DNA of 64,000 nucleotides from Polynucleobacter aenigmaticus (GTDB taxonomy: Bacteria; Pseudomonadota; Gammaproteobacteria; Burkholderiales; Burkholderiaceae): NCBI RefSeq assembly GCF_002206635.1, contig NZ_NGUO01000012.1:1-64000 (forward strand), written 5' to 3'. A program made the translations under genes and the position numbers. Positions 17,373 to 28,697 of the stretch are shown piece by piece. The notes beneath the pieces were generated by a model. It did no database searches. It was not told the origin of the DNA and saw only the letters and a list, made by a program, of their open reading frames with translations. Position 1 is the first letter of the stretch, and each line of letters begins with the position of its first letter.

Positions 17373-19141
17373 GGACTGTAGGTTTTTCAACTACGCCAAA
17401 TTTAGTATTGCGTCTGCCAATGTGGCGGTCACGCCTAATGCTGTTCATGTTGTTCTTCGTCTTTATGTTGTTGTTGATTCGCGCCTTCTGGATTCAAGGT
17501 CCAGGAAATGCATTTTATGAAGCAAAAGGTGTGCGCGGCACACAGCGCGAACTAGAGCTTCCTGCTTCACGCGGAAAAATATTGGACCGAAATGGCCAGG
17601 TAATCGCTACGAGCTTAGAAGCCAAATCAGTGATCGCTTATAACGACACCGTTCCAGATGACTTAGCCGTAGACAAGGTTCAAAAGCTAGCGAGTCTATT
17701 GCAGATTAGCGAGGCTGAATTAAGAAAAAAGTTAAAAGAAGATCGGAAGCAAATTTTCTTAAAGCGCCAAGTAGACCCAGAAGTGGCGCAGCAAATTAAG
17801 CAATTGGAAATTCCAGGAATTGGCCTCAATAACGAATACCGTCGCTTTTATCCTGAGGGTGAAGCGATGGCGCACGTCGTTGGCTTTACCAACGTTGAAG
17901 ATCGCGGCCAAGAGGGCATGGAGCTCTCTAGAGAAAAAGAATTAGCCGGACATCCAGGACAGCGTCGCGTAGTGGTGGATCGGTTAGGGCGTGTGGTGGA
18001 GGATGTAGCTATTTTGCAATTACCGCAAAACGGTAAAGATTTACAGCTCTCAATTGATAGCAAGATTCAATTTCTTGCCTATAACGCCGTGAAGAATGCA
18101 GTCGAGCAACACCATGCCAGTGCTGGAGGTGCGGTGGTACTAGATACTCAAACTGGTGAAATATTAGCTCTAGCAAATTACCCAAGCTACAACCCAAATG
18201 ATCGCAAGAGGTTAAATGGTGAGCAATTACGTAATCGTGTTTTGACTGACACCTTTGAGCCTGGCTCCACGTTGAAGCCGTTAACTGTTGCCATTGCTTT
18301 GGAAAAGGGCGTTATCGCACCAAATACCAATATGGTGATTGGTGCTAAATATTTAATTGGCCCAAAACCCATTACTGATACACATCCGTATAGCAACTTA
18401 ACTGTTGCTCAAATTATTCAGAAATCGAGCAATATTGGTACGGCCAAGATTGCGATGAATAATCTGTCTGCTGAGGAGATGTGGAACTTCTATACCTCTG
18501 TTGGCTTGGGTCAAGCTCCAAAGATTGGATTTCCTGGTGCGGTAGCGGGAACAGTGCATCCGTATAAAAAATGGATGCCGACTGATCAGGCGCGCATCGC
18601 ATTTGGCTACGGTATTTCTGCTTCACTCTTTCAGGTGGCCCGCGCCTACACCATCTTTGCGCGTGATGGTGAGTTGGTGCCGCTTACGATTGAGCGCAGC
18701 CCAGAATTTAAGCCTGGCACCCATGTCATCTCAGCAAAAACAGCTATCGAGATGCGCAGCATGATGGAATCAGTGACAGAGCCTGGTGGAACGGCAATTA
18801 AGGCTCAGGCTGAAGGTTATCGAGTTGGTGGAAAAACAGGCACTGCACATAAATTAGTGGGCAAGGGATACGGTAATAAATATCGCGCTTACTTTGCAGG
18901 GCTTGCGCCGATCAGTGCGCCACGCATTGTGGTGGCGGTGATGATCGATGAGCCCACTGGCGGCAGTCACTACGGTGGAGATGTTGCTGCGCCCGTGTTC
19001 TCTACGATTGTTAGTGAGACCTTGCGCACCTTAAATGTATTGCCGGATAGCAATGTGAAGCAAATGACATTTCAGGATAAAAATCCTGCAGAAATTCAAA
19101 GTGCTTCAGTAAAAACTCACGCAGCGGTTTTAAAAAGATGA
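17369..19141 (+). CDS. ftsI: Peptidoglycan D,D-transpeptidase FtsI (PBP3)
   Basis: FtsI crosslinks septal peptidoglycan. The 590-residue class B PBP has a membrane anchor at about residues 22-43 and a dimerisation/pedestal region (ASRGKILDRNGQVIATS). The transpeptidase domain has all three active-site motifs: SxxK in EPGSTLKPL (~residue 300), SxN in KSSNIGTAK, and KTG in GGKTGTAHKL. It overlaps ftsL before and murE after, each by 4 bases. Confidence 0.97.
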   Translation: MRTVGFSTTPNLVLRLPMWRSRLMLFMLFFVFMLLLIRAFWIQGPGNAFYEAKGVRGTQRELELPASRGKILDRNGQVIATSLEAKSVIAYNDTVPDDLAVDKVQKLASLLQISEAELRKKLKEDRKQIFLKRQVDPEVAQQIKQLEIPGIGLNNEYRRFYPEGEAMAHVVGFTNVEDRGQEGMELSREKELAGHPGQRRVVVDRLGRVVEDVAILQLPQNGKDLQLSIDSKIQFLAYNAVKNAVEQHHASAGGAVVLDTQTGEILALANYPSYNPNDRKRLNGEQLRNRVLTDTFEPGSTLKPLTVAIALEKGVIAPNTNMVIGAKYLIGPKPITDTHPYSNLTVAQIIQKSSNIGTAKIAMNNLSAEEMWNFYTSVGLGQAPKIGFPGAVAGTVHPYKKWMPTDQARIAFGYGISASLFQVARAYTIFARDGELVPLTIERSPEFKPGTHVISAKTAIEMRSMMESVTEPGGTAIKAQAEGYRVGGKTGTAHKLVGKGYGNKYRAYFAGLAPISAPRIVVAVMIDEPTGGSHYGGDVAAPVFSTIVSETLRTLNVLPDSNVKQMTFQDKNPAEIQSASVKTHAAVLKR

Positions 19142-20691
19142 TGGCGATGGTAAATATAGAACCACATCTCTTGATTTCTCATTTACGTGATCTGACTTCT
19201 GCGGATGCAAAAGTGAGTGCCGATAGTCGTCAAATTCGAACTGGTGACATCTTCTTTGCCTATGCGGTTGGGCATGGAAACGTATTACGAGATGGTCGTG
19301 ATTACATAGCTGCTGCTTTAGCGAATGGTGCTGCGGCAGTCGTATTTGATCCAGCAAATGGAGTTGCTAACGAATATTTAGATCACGCACAATGTTTTGC
19401 CATCGAGAATTTAGCCGCTTTGGCTGGGAAGCTCTGCGCAGAGTGGTATGACTACCCAAGCAAAAATTTGAATGTTATTGGCGTTACTGGAACTAATGGC
19501 AAGACTAGCATTACTCAGTGGCTCTCACAGGCCTTAGATGATGAGAGTCATCGGACGGCGGTGCTTGGTACGTTGGGCACGGGATTTCCTGGGGCGCTGG
19601 TTCAGACGGGTTACACCACGCCAGATGCACCACTTTTGCAAACCCAATTAAAAGAATTGCTTGATGCTGGCGCTCAGCAGGTGGCCGTAGAAATCTCCTC
19701 GCATGCACTGGATCAAGAGCGTATTTCTGGGCTGGATGTACACAGTGCAGTGTTTACTAATTTAACCCAAGATCATTTGGATTATCACGGCACGATGGGC
19801 GAGTACGCCGAAGCAAAAGCAAAATTGTTTCAGCAGCCCAAGCTTCAGAACGCCATCATTAATTTTGATGACGTATTTGGACGTGAGTTGGCCATGAAGC
19901 TACTTGCTACTGGCAGTCTTCAGGTGTGGGGCTATGCACTAAGTAAAGATGCTTTTGCTGGGTTTGAGAAATTCGGCGAACGTTTGAAGCGGGTTTACGC
20001 AAAAGACACTGTTCTTACACCTACTGGATATCACTCCCAATTTAGCTCAAATGAGCTTGGTTCAGGTGTTGTGGAGCTTGCAGTACTTGGTGAATTTAAT
20101 TTGAGTAATTGCTTGGCGGTCTGGACTGTTTTATTGGCTCAAGGCTTTAGTCCTGAAGATGCCTCTAAGCGCATGACTAAGTTAAGTCCTGTTCCAGGTC
20201 GTATGGAGCTGATTCACCTGAGCAAAACACAAAGAACTGAAGGCCCATTAATTGTTGTTGATTATGCGCATACGCCGGATGCCCTCACTAAAGCGCTAAG
20301 CGCCCTACGCCCTATTGCAAATCAAAGGGGTGGAAAAGTGTGGTGTATTTTCGGTTGTGGTGGCGATCGAGATTTGGGTAAGCGACCTCAAATGGGGCGT
20401 GTTGCCCAAGAGTTGGCTGATCACATTGTGATTACTAGTGATAACCCAAGATCTGAAGAGCCAAACTCAATTATCGCCATGATTCAAGCTGGCATGTCAG
20501 GTGACCTAACAAATGTTCAGGCGTTACCTGATAGAGCAGCTGCCATTATGGCTGCGGTGCGTCATGCAGATATCAAGGACATTGTTTTGGTTGCCGGTAA
20601 GGGACATGAGTCTACTCAAGAAATCAATGGCAAGAAGTTTGATTTTTCTGATCAAGAGCACATTCGTTTAGCTGCGGGCGGTGGTGTATGA
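19138..20691 (+). CDS. murE: UDP-N-acetylmuramoyl-L-alanyl-D-glutamate--2,6-diaminopimelate ligase
   Basis: MurE adds the third residue of the peptidoglycan stem peptide in the cytoplasm. The 517-residue Mur ligase has the ATP loop GVTGTNGKTSITQW (~residues 118-131), the central EISSHALDQ motif, and the C-terminal DNPRSEEP motif that selects meso-diaminopimelate over lysine. It overlaps ftsI and murF by 4 bases each. It keeps a separate frame from murF, whereas some Burkholderiales relatives fuse the two. Confidence 0.97.
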   Translation: MMAMVNIEPHLLISHLRDLTSADAKVSADSRQIRTGDIFFAYAVGHGNVLRDGRDYIAAALANGAAAVVFDPANGVANEYLDHAQCFAIENLAALAGKLCAEWYDYPSKNLNVIGVTGTNGKTSITQWLSQALDDESHRTAVLGTLGTGFPGALVQTGYTTPDAPLLQTQLKELLDAGAQQVAVEISSHALDQERISGLDVHSAVFTNLTQDHLDYHGTMGEYAEAKAKLFQQPKLQNAIINFDDVFGRELAMKLLATGSLQVWGYALSKDAFAGFEKFGERLKRVYAKDTVLTPTGYHSQFSSNELGSGVVELAVLGEFNLSNCLAVWTVLLAQGFSPEDASKRMTKLSPVPGRMELIHLSKTQRTEGPLIVVDYAHTPDALTKALSALRPIANQRGGKVWCIFGCGGDRDLGKRPQMGRVAQELADHIVITSDNPRSEEPNSIIAMIQAGMSGDLTNVQALPDRAAAIMAAVRHADIKDIVLVAGKGHESTQEINGKKFDFSDQEHIRLAAGGGV

Positions 20692-22136
20692 GTCTGCCCA
20701 TGACTACCCTTGCTCAAGTGCATGCTATGTTGCCGGGAAGCGAGTTAATTCACGCTAGCAATGAGTCTGCCCAGGCAATCAATATTTCTCGTGTGGGCAG
20801 TGATAGCCGTCAAATTCAGGCTGGTGAGTTATTCGTAGCCTTGGCAGGCGAACGTTTTGATGCCCATGATTATTTGGGTGAGTTAGCCTCAGCAGGGGCC
20901 AGCGCCGCCCTAATTAGCAATCAAGAAAAATGCCCCTCGAATCTAGCGGCAGTCTGTGTAGATGACACCAAGCAAAGCTTGGGTCAATTAGCAAAAGCTT
21001 GGCGCTCACAGTTTGCTATTCCTGTGGCCTTGGTTACTGGTTCTAATGGCAAGACTACTGTAAAAGAGATGATTGCCTCAATCTTTAAGGTTGCTGCTGG
21101 CGAAGAATTCACCTTGGTTACCAAAGGTAATCTAAATAATGACATCGGTTTACCTTTAACTTTATTGCGCATGCGTTCGACTGATCGCTTGGCGGTGATT
21201 GAGTTGGGTATGAACCATCCTGGTGAAACGGCAGAGTTGGCTGCTATTGCACAAGCCAATATTGTCCTGATCAACAACGCACAGCGTGAGCATCAAGAAT
21301 TTATGGCAACCATTGAAGCGGTTGCAAAAGAACATGCGACTGCTTTAAGCGCACTTCCTAAAGATGGCGTTGTAGTATTTCCAGCTGATACTGAATTTTC
21401 TGAGGTTTGGCACCAAGCTGCCGCAGGCCGCAAGGTGATTGATTTTGTTTTGTCTACTGATGCAGCATCGATCAATGCATCCGTAACTGGTAAGTTGCTC
21501 CCCAATGGAAGAGTTGAGATTACGACAGAGCTAGGTAAGATTGAGGTTCAACTCAATACCTTGGGAAATCACAACGTCCGCAATGCGCTAGCAGCGAGCG
21601 CCGTTGCTCTGGGTGCTAGATTGAGCCTTGAAAATATTAAAGCAGGCTTAGAGTCCTTTACCCCGGTAAATGGACGTATGCAAGCAAAGTCTTTAAATTC
21701 CCACCGCACCCTGATCGACGATAGCTATAACGCCAATCCAGACTCTGTGAGAGCTGCTATTGATGCGCTCAAGCAGTCTGGAAATGCCTCTTGGTTAGTC
21801 CTAGGTGACATGGGTGAAGTAGGTAATCAAGGCCCAGCATTTCATGAAGAAGTTGGTGCCTATGCTGCGGAGCAGGGTATTGCCAAGTTATTTGCTCTCG
21901 GAGAGCAATCCAGATTTGCGGTGCAAGGCTTTGATAGGTCACAGAAAAATCAATCTGCTAGTAGTGCCGCCCATTTCACAACATTGGATGAATTGCTTGA
22001 AGAGCTTAACGTGGCATTAGTGCATCAAGAATCAAACAAACAAATGCATTTAGATATTTTGGTTAAGGGATCTCGTTTTATGCGCATGGAGCGTGTGGTT
22101 CAGGCCTTATTAGAGGAGGCTAAAACATGCTCTTGA
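20688..22136 (+). CDS. murF: UDP-N-acetylmuramoyl-tripeptide--D-alanyl-D-alanine ligase
   Basis: MurF adds D-Ala-D-Ala to complete the UDP-MurNAc-pentapeptide. The 482-residue ligase has [16 protein letters not shown] in the N-terminal domain, the P-loop [13 protein letters not shown] (~residues 116-128), ELGMNHPGE in the central domain and [14 protein letters not shown] in the C-terminal part. It overlaps murE by 4 bases and mraY by 10. Confidence 0.97.
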   Translation: MSLPMTTLAQVHAMLPGSELIHASNESAQAINISRVGSDSRQIQAGELFVALAGERFDAHDYLGELASAGASAALISNQEKCPSNLAAVCVDDTKQSLGQLAKAWRSQFAIPVALVTGSNGKTTVKEMIASIFKVAAGEEFTLVTKGNLNNDIGLPLTLLRMRSTDRLAVIELGMNHPGETAELAAIAQANIVLINNAQREHQEFMATIEAVAKEHATALSALPKDGVVVFPADTEFSEVWHQAAAGRKVIDFVLSTDAASINASVTGKLLPNGRVEITTELGKIEVQLNTLGNHNVRNALAASAVALGARLSLENIKAGLESFTPVNGRMQAKSLNSHRTLIDDSYNANPDSVRAAIDALKQSGNASWLVLGDMGEVGNQGPAFHEEVGAYAAEQGIAKLFALGEQSRFAVQGFDRSQKNQSASSAAHFTTLDELLEELNVALVHQESNKQMHLDILVKGSRFMRMERVVQALLEEAKTCS

Positions 22137-23296
22137 TGTTGGCTCAATGGCTTCAGGATGACTTTGGATTTTTCCGAGTCTTTAACTACATCACTTTTAG
22201 AGCGGTAATGGCGACGGTGACTGCCCTCCTAATTGGATTGGCTGCAGGCCCTTGGGTTATTCGTAAATTGACTGCATTAAAGATGGGTCAAGCAGTGCGA
22301 ACTGATGGCCCACAAACCCATTTAGTGAAATCTGGCACCCCTACGATGGGCGGCGTATTAATTCTTCTGGGTATTTTTATATCCTGCATGCTGTGGGCAG
22401 ATCTCAGAAATCGCTTTATCTGGATTGTGATGATTGTGACTTTTGGATTTGGATTGATCGGCTGGGTTGATGATTACCGAAAAGTAGCTCGCAAAGATCC
22501 CAAAGGAATGGCCTCGAGAGAGAAATTTTTTTGGCAAACCATGATTGGTTTATTTGCAGCAATTTATTTAGCCTTCTCGGTATCTGAAGTCAACAACCTC
22601 AAGGTATTGCAGTTGTTCTTTGATTGGCTTAAGAGCGGCTTCGCTTTGGATCTACCCGCTAAGTCAAATTTGCTGATTCCATTTATGAAAGAAGTCAGTT
22701 ACCCGCTGGGTGTAATGGGCTTCATCATCTTAAGTTACTTAGTCATTGTTGGTAGTAGCAATGCAGTGAATTTGACAGATGGCTTAGATGGTTTGGTGAT
22801 CATGCCTGTGATTTTGGTTGGCGCAGCATTGGGCGCATTTGCTTACGTTATGGGTAACGCGATTTACGCAAAGTATTTATTGTTCCCTTATATCCCTGGC
22901 GCTGGTGAGCTCATGATTTTCTGCGGAGCCATGGGCGGCGCAGGTCTTGCATTCCTTTGGTACAACACGCATCCTGCCCAAGTGTTTATGGGTGACGTTG
23001 GTGCGCTTGCATTAGGTGGTGCACTCGGAACTATCGCAGTTATTGTCCGCCAAGAAATCGTACTTTTTGTCATGGGTGGCATTTTTGTGGCAGAAACAGT
23101 CTCAGTAATGCTACAAGTCTTCTGGTTCAAATTTACCAAGAAGCGTTTTGGTGAGGGGCGTCGTATTTTTAGAATGGCGCCACTTCACCACCATTTCGAA
23201 TTAGGTGGCTGGCGTGAAACGCAAGTGGTAGTGCGTTTCTGGATCATCACCATTTTATTAGTCCTCATTGGCCTCTCCAGCCTGAAATTACGGTAA
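22127..23296 (+). CDS. mraY: Phospho-N-acetylmuramoyl-pentapeptide-transferase
   Basis: MraY makes lipid I by moving phospho-MurNAc-pentapeptide onto undecaprenyl phosphate in the inner membrane. The 389-residue protein has about ten membrane helices. Catalytic motifs are clear: GWVDDYRKV (the DDxxK site), [26 protein letters not shown] and the cytoplasmic [10 protein letters not shown] histidine loop. It overlaps the 3' end of murF by 10 bases. Confidence 0.98.
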   Translation: MLLMLAQWLQDDFGFFRVFNYITFRAVMATVTALLIGLAAGPWVIRKLTALKMGQAVRTDGPQTHLVKSGTPTMGGVLILLGIFISCMLWADLRNRFIWIVMIVTFGFGLIGWVDDYRKVARKDPKGMASREKFFWQTMIGLFAAIYLAFSVSEVNNLKVLQLFFDWLKSGFALDLPAKSNLLIPFMKEVSYPLGVMGFIILSYLVIVGSSNAVNLTDGLDGLVIMPVILVGAALGAFAYVMGNAIYAKYLLFPYIPGAGELMIFCGAMGGAGLAFLWYNTHPAQVFMGDVGALALGGALGTIAVIVRQEIVLFVMGGIFVAETVSVMLQVFWFKFTKKRFGEGRRIFRMAPLHHHFELGGWRETQVVVRFWIITILLVLIGLSSLKLR

Positions 23297-23306
23297 GCCA
23301 AAGAAC

Positions 23307-24926
23307 ATGCACAACCTAGACCAAGCCTTCGCTAATCCAGCACTCATTGCGAATGAGGGCTATCAAGCGCCTCATAATTTCCTGATAATGGGATTGGGGG
23401 AGTCTGGCTATGCAATGGCTAAGTGGTGTTTGCGTAACGGCGCAAAAGTAAACCTAGTTGATACACGCGATCGTGAAAATCTGAATGAACGGCAAAAAGC
23501 ATGGCTGAGTGATCTGGAATTTGCCGGGCTTAAAGATATTTACTTTGGCACTCTTGATGGCATTAATTTAAAAGGTATTGATGTTATTGGAATAAGTCCT
23601 GGCTTATCACCAGTACAAGAGCCAATAGCCTCTTTCTTGGCTACGGCACAAGAGCTAAGCGTTGACATCTGGGGGGAGATGGAATTCTTCGCCAGAGGTA
23701 TTGCTGCGTTAGATAGGATGGCTCAAGTAGATAGCTTGAAATACAAACCTGCAATATTGGCGATCACTGGTACTAACGGAAAAACAACAACGACTGCATT
23801 AACTGGTCAATTGTGTCAGCGTACTGGCAAGCGCGTTGCTGTTGCTGGAAACATTAGCCCTGCTGCTTTAGATAAATTCATGTCCTGCTTGGATGAGGTA
23901 GATCAAATCTCAGATATGCCCGAGATTTGGGTGCTTGAGCTCTCTAGCTTCCAATTAATCTATACAAGTACTTTTAATGCGACCGCTGCGACAGTATTAA
24001 ATATTACGCAAGATCATTTGGATTGGCATGGCGATATGCAGGCCTATGTGGATGCAAAGGCAAATATCTTCAGGCAAGACACTATCTGCATCTTGAATCG
24101 AGATGATTCCTTGGTCATGGGTTTGCTCTCTGAAGAGCAAAAAGCCAATAGATCAATCATTACATTCGGTACTAGCCGTCCGGATGAGCAAGGTGCCTTT
24201 GGTATTGAACATGATTTACGTGCCGGTGGTATTGACTGGCTAGTATGGGCTGAAGTAGATGAGGATTTTGAGCCTCAACCAAAGCGCCGCCGTAAAGCCG
24301 TCGTTGTAGAAGATGAGCCATTAAGACTTAGGCGTTTGATCCCTGCTGATGCCTTGCGTATTCGTGGTCGTCACAATGCCTTGAATGCATTGGCAGCGCT
24401 CGCCCTAGCAAGATCGGCTGGCTTGCCAATGAATATGTTGCTCCATGGTTTGCGTGACTATCACGGTGAGCCTCATCGCGTTCAAAGTGTGGCGATTGTG
24501 TCGAACGTTGAATATGTAGATGACAGCAAGGGTACCAATGTAGGGGCAACAGTTGCAGCGTTGAATGGTTTGAGTGCCAATGAATCAGGCAAGCGAATCT
24601 GGTTGATTGCCGGCGGAGTAGGTAAGGGTCAGGACTTTAGTCCTTTGCGTGACCCTGTAATGCGATTTGTAAAAGGTGTCTTTTTAATTGGTCAGGATGC
24701 TCCAATCATCGCTGATGCTTTGGCGGATTCTGTTCCTTGCACTTTGAGTGAGACTATACAAAACGCAGTAGCCCAAGCTGCTAAACAAGCTCAGTCTGGC
24801 GATATTGTTTTATTGTCACCGGCCTGCGCTAGCTTTGATCAGTTTAGTGATTACGTTGCGCGTGCCGAAGCTTTTGTTGCAGAAGTTCAAGAATTAGGAA
24901 TGCAGTTTGAAGGAGTCCATGCATGA
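23307..24926 (+). CDS. murD: UDP-N-acetylmuramoylalanine--D-glutamate ligase
   Basis: MurD adds D-glutamate to UDP-MurNAc-L-Ala. At 539 residues it is about 100 longer than E. coli MurD. Core motifs are present: MGLGESGYAMAKW, the P-loop ITGTNGKTTTTALTGQL, LELSSFQL, NITQDHLDWHG, RGRHNALNALAALALA and DDSKGTNVGAT. Extra length comes from a charged insertion around residues 310-345, with a KRRRK run and acidic patches, just before the C-terminal domain, plus a longer N-terminus. It is 10 bases after mraY and overlaps ftsW by 4. Confidence 0.96.
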   Translation: MHNLDQAFANPALIANEGYQAPHNFLIMGLGESGYAMAKWCLRNGAKVNLVDTRDRENLNERQKAWLSDLEFAGLKDIYFGTLDGINLKGIDVIGISPGLSPVQEPIASFLATAQELSVDIWGEMEFFARGIAALDRMAQVDSLKYKPAILAITGTNGKTTTTALTGQLCQRTGKRVAVAGNISPAALDKFMSCLDEVDQISDMPEIWVLELSSFQLIYTSTFNATAATVLNITQDHLDWHGDMQAYVDAKANIFRQDTICILNRDDSLVMGLLSEEQKANRSIITFGTSRPDEQGAFGIEHDLRAGGIDWLVWAEVDEDFEPQPKRRRKAVVVEDEPLRLRRLIPADALRIRGRHNALNALAALALARSAGLPMNMLLHGLRDYHGEPHRVQSVAIVSNVEYVDDSKGTNVGATVAALNGLSANESGKRIWLIAGGVGKGQDFSPLRDPVMRFVKGVFLIGQDAPIIADALADSVPCTLSETIQNAVAQAAKQAQSGDIVLLSPACASFDQFSDYVARAEAFVAEVQELGMQFEGVHA

Positions 24927-26194
24927 ATTTGAGGGAAAAACTCTTTCCTGAGAATCGTTTGGGCCTTGGCCGTTTCTGGAATTTCTCCAGAGGCGGAATA
25001 GATAACTTCCGTAGCGGCTTGAGAGATGCAGTATCTGGTGTAGAGCAGACTCGGTCACGCATGATGGATTACGACCAGTTATTAGTTTGGGCAGTGCTGT
25101 CTTTGGCGCTCATTGGTTTGGTGATGGTCTACTCTGCATCGATTACTTTGGCTGATGGTCCTAAGTATGCAAACTACAGTAGTAATTACTTTTTGATTCG
25201 TCATGTGATTTCTTTGTCGATTGCCATCGGTGTTGGCATTTGGACATTCAAGATCCCAACTAAAGTTTGGTATCGCTACTCACCAGTGATTTTTGGTTTT
25301 ACGGTACTGCTATTAATTGCAGTACTCATCCCCGGTATAGGTAAGGGCGTAAATGGCGCCAAGCGTTGGATTCCATTGGGCCTCATGAATTTTCAGCCAT
25401 CAGAATTAATGAAATTTGCTGCCATTATTTTTGCGGCAAGTTATACAGTGCAGCGCCAAGAATATCTTCATTCCTTTGTTAAGGGCATGTTGCCGATGGG
25501 TATTGCCGTTGCATTAGTTGGCGGCCTACTAATGGCTGAGCCCGATATGGGTGCGTTCGTAGTAGTGGCCTTAATTGCCTTTGGAATTTTGTTCTTAGGT
25601 GGCATTAACGCCAAGTTATTTGGTGGCTTGATCGTGGTTGGTCTCATGAGTGGCGCAATCATGATTGCCCTCTCACCATTCCGTCGAGGACGGATGCTGG
25701 CATTCATGGATCCATGGCAAGTAGATAACGCTGCGAACAAGGGTTATCAGTTAACCCATTCACTCATGGCATTTGGTCGTGGTGAATGGTTTGGTTTAGG
25801 TTTGGGTGGTAGTGTTGAAAAACTCCACTATCTACCAGAGGCTCATACAGACTTCATCATGGCCGTAATTGGTGAAGAGCTTGGATTTGTAGGTGTGGTG
25901 GTGATGATCTTCTTGTTCTATTGGATCGTGCGTCGCGCATTCTTAATCGGTCGCACCGCATTGCAATTAGATCGAAGCTTTGCCGGTCTTGCCGCTAAAG
26001 GTGTAGCAATTTGGATTGGCTGGCAGGCTTTTATCAACATGGGTGTGAACTTAGGCCTGCTTCCTACTAAAGGTTTAACTCTTCCATTGGTGAGTTATGG
26101 CGGATCTGGAATCTTGATGAATGCAGTCGCGGTAGCAATGCTACTGCGTATTGATTATGAAAACCGAATCTTGATGCGTGGAGGCAAGCTGTAA
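24923..26194 (+). CDS. ftsW: Lipid II polymerase FtsW
   Basis: FtsW is the SEDS-family glycosyltransferase that polymerises septal glycan together with FtsI. The 423-residue protein starts with a cytoplasmic basic segment of about 50 residues, followed by ten membrane helices. SEDS signatures are visible: GKGVNGAKRWIPLG, FQPSELMKFA, the loop GLGLGGSVEKLHYLPEAHTD, and the C-terminal LPLVSYGGSGILMN. It overlaps murD (4 bases) and abuts murG (1 base shared). Confidence 0.97.
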   Translation: MNLREKLFPENRLGLGRFWNFSRGGIDNFRSGLRDAVSGVEQTRSRMMDYDQLLVWAVLSLALIGLVMVYSASITLADGPKYANYSSNYFLIRHVISLSIAIGVGIWTFKIPTKVWYRYSPVIFGFTVLLLIAVLIPGIGKGVNGAKRWIPLGLMNFQPSELMKFAAIIFAASYTVQRQEYLHSFVKGMLPMGIAVALVGGLLMAEPDMGAFVVVALIAFGILFLGGINAKLFGGLIVVGLMSGAIMIALSPFRRGRMLAFMDPWQVDNAANKGYQLTHSLMAFGRGEWFGLGLGGSVEKLHYLPEAHTDFIMAVIGEELGFVGVVVMIFLFYWIVRRAFLIGRTALQLDRSFAGLAAKGVAIWIGWQAFINMGVNLGLLPTKGLTLPLVSYGGSGILMNAVAVAMLLRIDYENRILMRGGKL

Positions 26195-27264
26195 TGAAGC
26201 CCTCCATCCTAATCATGGCTGGCGGTACTGGGGGGCATATTTTCCCTGGTCTTGCTGTTGCCGAATATTTACGCATTTGCGGCTGGAAAGTATCTTGGCT
26301 CGGCAATCAAAACGGTATGGAATATCGCTTAGTGAAAGCTTGTGATTTCCCATTTGAGGCGGTTGATTTTGGTGGTCTTCGTGGCAAAGGCATTAAAGCC
26401 AAGCTGATGCTGCCGTTTAACCTCATAAGAGCAAGTTATCAGAGCTGGAAAATCATGCGTCGCCTAAAGCCCAATGTGGTGTTGGGTATGGGCGGCTACA
26501 TTACTTTCCCTGGCGGCTTGATGACTAAGCTATTGAAAAAGCCATTAGTTTTGCATGAGGCAAATTCAGTAGCGGGCAGTGCAAACCGCGCCTTAGCAAA
26601 AATTGCAATGCGTACTTTGACTGGCTTTCCAGACACGATGGCACATGCTGAGTGGGTTGGCAATCCAATTCGGGAAGAGTTTGAAGCGGTAGGTAGCACT
26701 TCTGCACGTTACGCAGAGCGCTCTGGCCCTCTATCGATTCTGGTTGTTGGTGGCAGCTTAGGTGCCGCCGCTTTAAACGAAGCTATTCCAGCAGCGCTAG
26801 CGTTAATGGATCCAGGGGCTCGTCCTCGCGTAATTCATCAGGCGGGCGATAAGCATCTGGCGGAGCTACAGAAGCGTTATGCCGAGTTGGGTGTAGAGGC
26901 TGATATTCGCCCATTTATTGATGACATGCCAACTGCCTATGCTCAAGCAGACCTGGTGATATGCCGCTCCGGCGCAATGACAGTCTCTGAGATTGCAGCA
27001 TGTGGTGTTGCATCCTGTTTGATCCCATTTCCTTATGCGATTGATGATCATCAGACTGCAAATGCACGCTTTTTATCGGATGCAGATGCAGCGATTCTTT
27101 TGCCGCAACCAGATCTCAATCCGCAGGACCTAGCTTCTATGATTCAAAACTTTAGTCGCCAAGATTTGCAGGCAATGGCTGAGCGTGCACATGTTTTAGC
27201 TAGACCTCATGCAACTCAACGCGTTGCTGAAGTATGTGCAGATTGTGCGGGAGTGGGAATATGA
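26194..27264 (+). CDS. murG: Undecaprenyldiphospho-muramoylpentapeptide beta-N-acetylglucosaminyltransferase
   Basis: MurG converts lipid I to lipid II on the cytoplasmic face of the membrane. The 356-residue GT28 protein has the N-terminal [15 protein letters not shown] loop, [24 protein letters not shown], the C-domain [13 protein letters not shown] and the nucleotide-binding [15 protein letters not shown]. Its stop TGA overlaps the murC start in ATGA. Confidence 0.97.
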   Translation: MKPSILIMAGGTGGHIFPGLAVAEYLRICGWKVSWLGNQNGMEYRLVKACDFPFEAVDFGGLRGKGIKAKLMLPFNLIRASYQSWKIMRRLKPNVVLGMGGYITFPGGLMTKLLKKPLVLHEANSVAGSANRALAKIAMRTLTGFPDTMAHAEWVGNPIREEFEAVGSTSARYAERSGPLSILVVGGSLGAAALNEAIPAALALMDPGARPRVIHQAGDKHLAELQKRYAELGVEADIRPFIDDMPTAYAQADLVICRSGAMTVSEIAACGVASCLIPFPYAIDDHQTANARFLSDADAAILLPQPDLNPQDLASMIQNFSRQDLQAMAERAHVLARPHATQRVAEVCADCAGVGI

Positions 27265-28697
27265 AAAATATCGTTCAGCAGATTCATTTTATTGGTATCG
27301 GCGGCGCAGGCATGAGTGGCATTGCTGAAGTGCTCCTGAACTTGGGATACCAGGTATCTGGATCTGATTTAGCGGAAGGTGTGGCAACTAAACGTCTGAA
27401 AGAGTTGGGTGCAGTAATTCATATTGGACATGATCCAAAGAATATTGGTACCGCAGAAGCGGTAGTGATTTCTACTGCAGTTACTGGTAATAATCCGGAA
27501 GTGCTAGCTGCACGTGCAGCAAAGGTACCTGTTATTCAGCGTGCCGTCATGCTCGGCGAACTTATGCGACTAAAGCAGGGTATTGCGATTGCAGGCACTC
27601 ATGGCAAAACTACCACCACTAGTTTAGTGGCTTCAGTGTTGGCTGAGGGTGGTCTAGATCCTACTTTTGTCATTGGTGGAAAATTAAATTCTGCAGGTGC
27701 TAATGCGCGCTTAGGTCAGGGTGACTTCATTGTGGTTGAGGCTGATGAGTCTGATGCTTCCTTCTTGCAGCTCTTCCCAGCTATGGAGGTGGTAACCAAT
27801 ATCGATGCTGATCATATGGATACCTATCAACATGATATGGCGAGACTAAAACAAGCTTTTGTGCAGTTTATTCAGCGTATGCCTTTTTATGGTGTTGCAG
27901 TTCTGTGCATCGATGACGCTAATGTGAGAGATATTATTCCGTTTGTATCGCAGCCAATATTGCGTTACGGCCTATCGGAAGATGCCGATATTCGTGCGAG
28001 CAATGTGCGTGCTGAAGGCACTCGTATGCACTTCACAGTTGATCGCAAAACAGTTCGACGTCATGGTAATGTGCCGGGTCCATTAGAGGTGCAGTTGAAT
28101 TTGCCAGGACTTCATAACGTTCGCAATGCATTAGCTGCAATTGGCATTGCAACTGAATTAGGTGTTGGCGATGAGGCAATCGTGAAGGCCTTATCTGAAT
28201 TTAGTGGTGTTGGTCGTCGCTTCCAGAAATATGGTGATCTTCCTTTGGCGGCAGGTGGTAGCTTTACTTTGATTGATGACTATGGGCATCACCCAGTAGA
28301 GATGGCTGCCACCTTAGCTGCCGCGCGTGGAGCCTATCCAAATCGTCGCTTGGTATTGGCATTCCAGCCCCATCGATTTACACGGACGCGCGATTGCTTT
28401 GGCGAATTTGTCCAGGTCCTTAAAAACTTTGATGCACTGGTTTTGACGGAGGTATACCCAGCTGGCGAAGCCAAGATTCCAGGTGCGGATGGCCAGAGCC
28501 TCATGAAGGCTGCTCTTGCATCCGATAAGACTTTGAAAGCTTCCTTGGATAGCGCGGCAGTAGCATTTGCGCCAACTGTAGCCGAGATGCCGGAAAAATT
28601 AAGCGCCTTATTACGTAATGGCGATGTATTGATCACGATGGGCGCTGGCTCAATTTCAGGCTTACCTCATGCATTGGCGGAGGTGAAGCATGTCTAA
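27261..28697 (+). CDS. murC: UDP-N-acetylmuramate--L-alanine ligase
   Basis: MurC attaches L-alanine to UDP-MurNAc, the first stem-peptide step. From the ATG at 27261 (SD GGAGTGGGA, ATGA overlap with murG) it is 478 residues; an upstream in-frame start at 27234 would only add residues inside murG. Motifs: [15 protein letters not shown] (UDP binding), P-loop [46 protein letters not shown] and DDYGHHPVE. It overlaps ddlB by 8 bases. Confidence 0.97.
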   Translation: MKNIVQQIHFIGIGGAGMSGIAEVLLNLGYQVSGSDLAEGVATKRLKELGAVIHIGHDPKNIGTAEAVVISTAVTGNNPEVLAARAAKVPVIQRAVMLGELMRLKQGIAIAGTHGKTTTTSLVASVLAEGGLDPTFVIGGKLNSAGANARLGQGDFIVVEADESDASFLQLFPAMEVVTNIDADHMDTYQHDMARLKQAFVQFIQRMPFYGVAVLCIDDANVRDIIPFVSQPILRYGLSEDADIRASNVRAEGTRMHFTVDRKTVRRHGNVPGPLEVQLNLPGLHNVRNALAAIGIATELGVGDEAIVKALSEFSGVGRRFQKYGDLPLAAGGSFTLIDDYGHHPVEMAATLAAARGAYPNRRLVLAFQPHRFTRTRDCFGEFVQVLKNFDALVLTEVYPAGEAKIPGADGQSLMKAALASDKTLKASLDSAAVAFAPTVAEMPEKLSALLRNGDVLITMGAGSISGLPHALAEVKHV

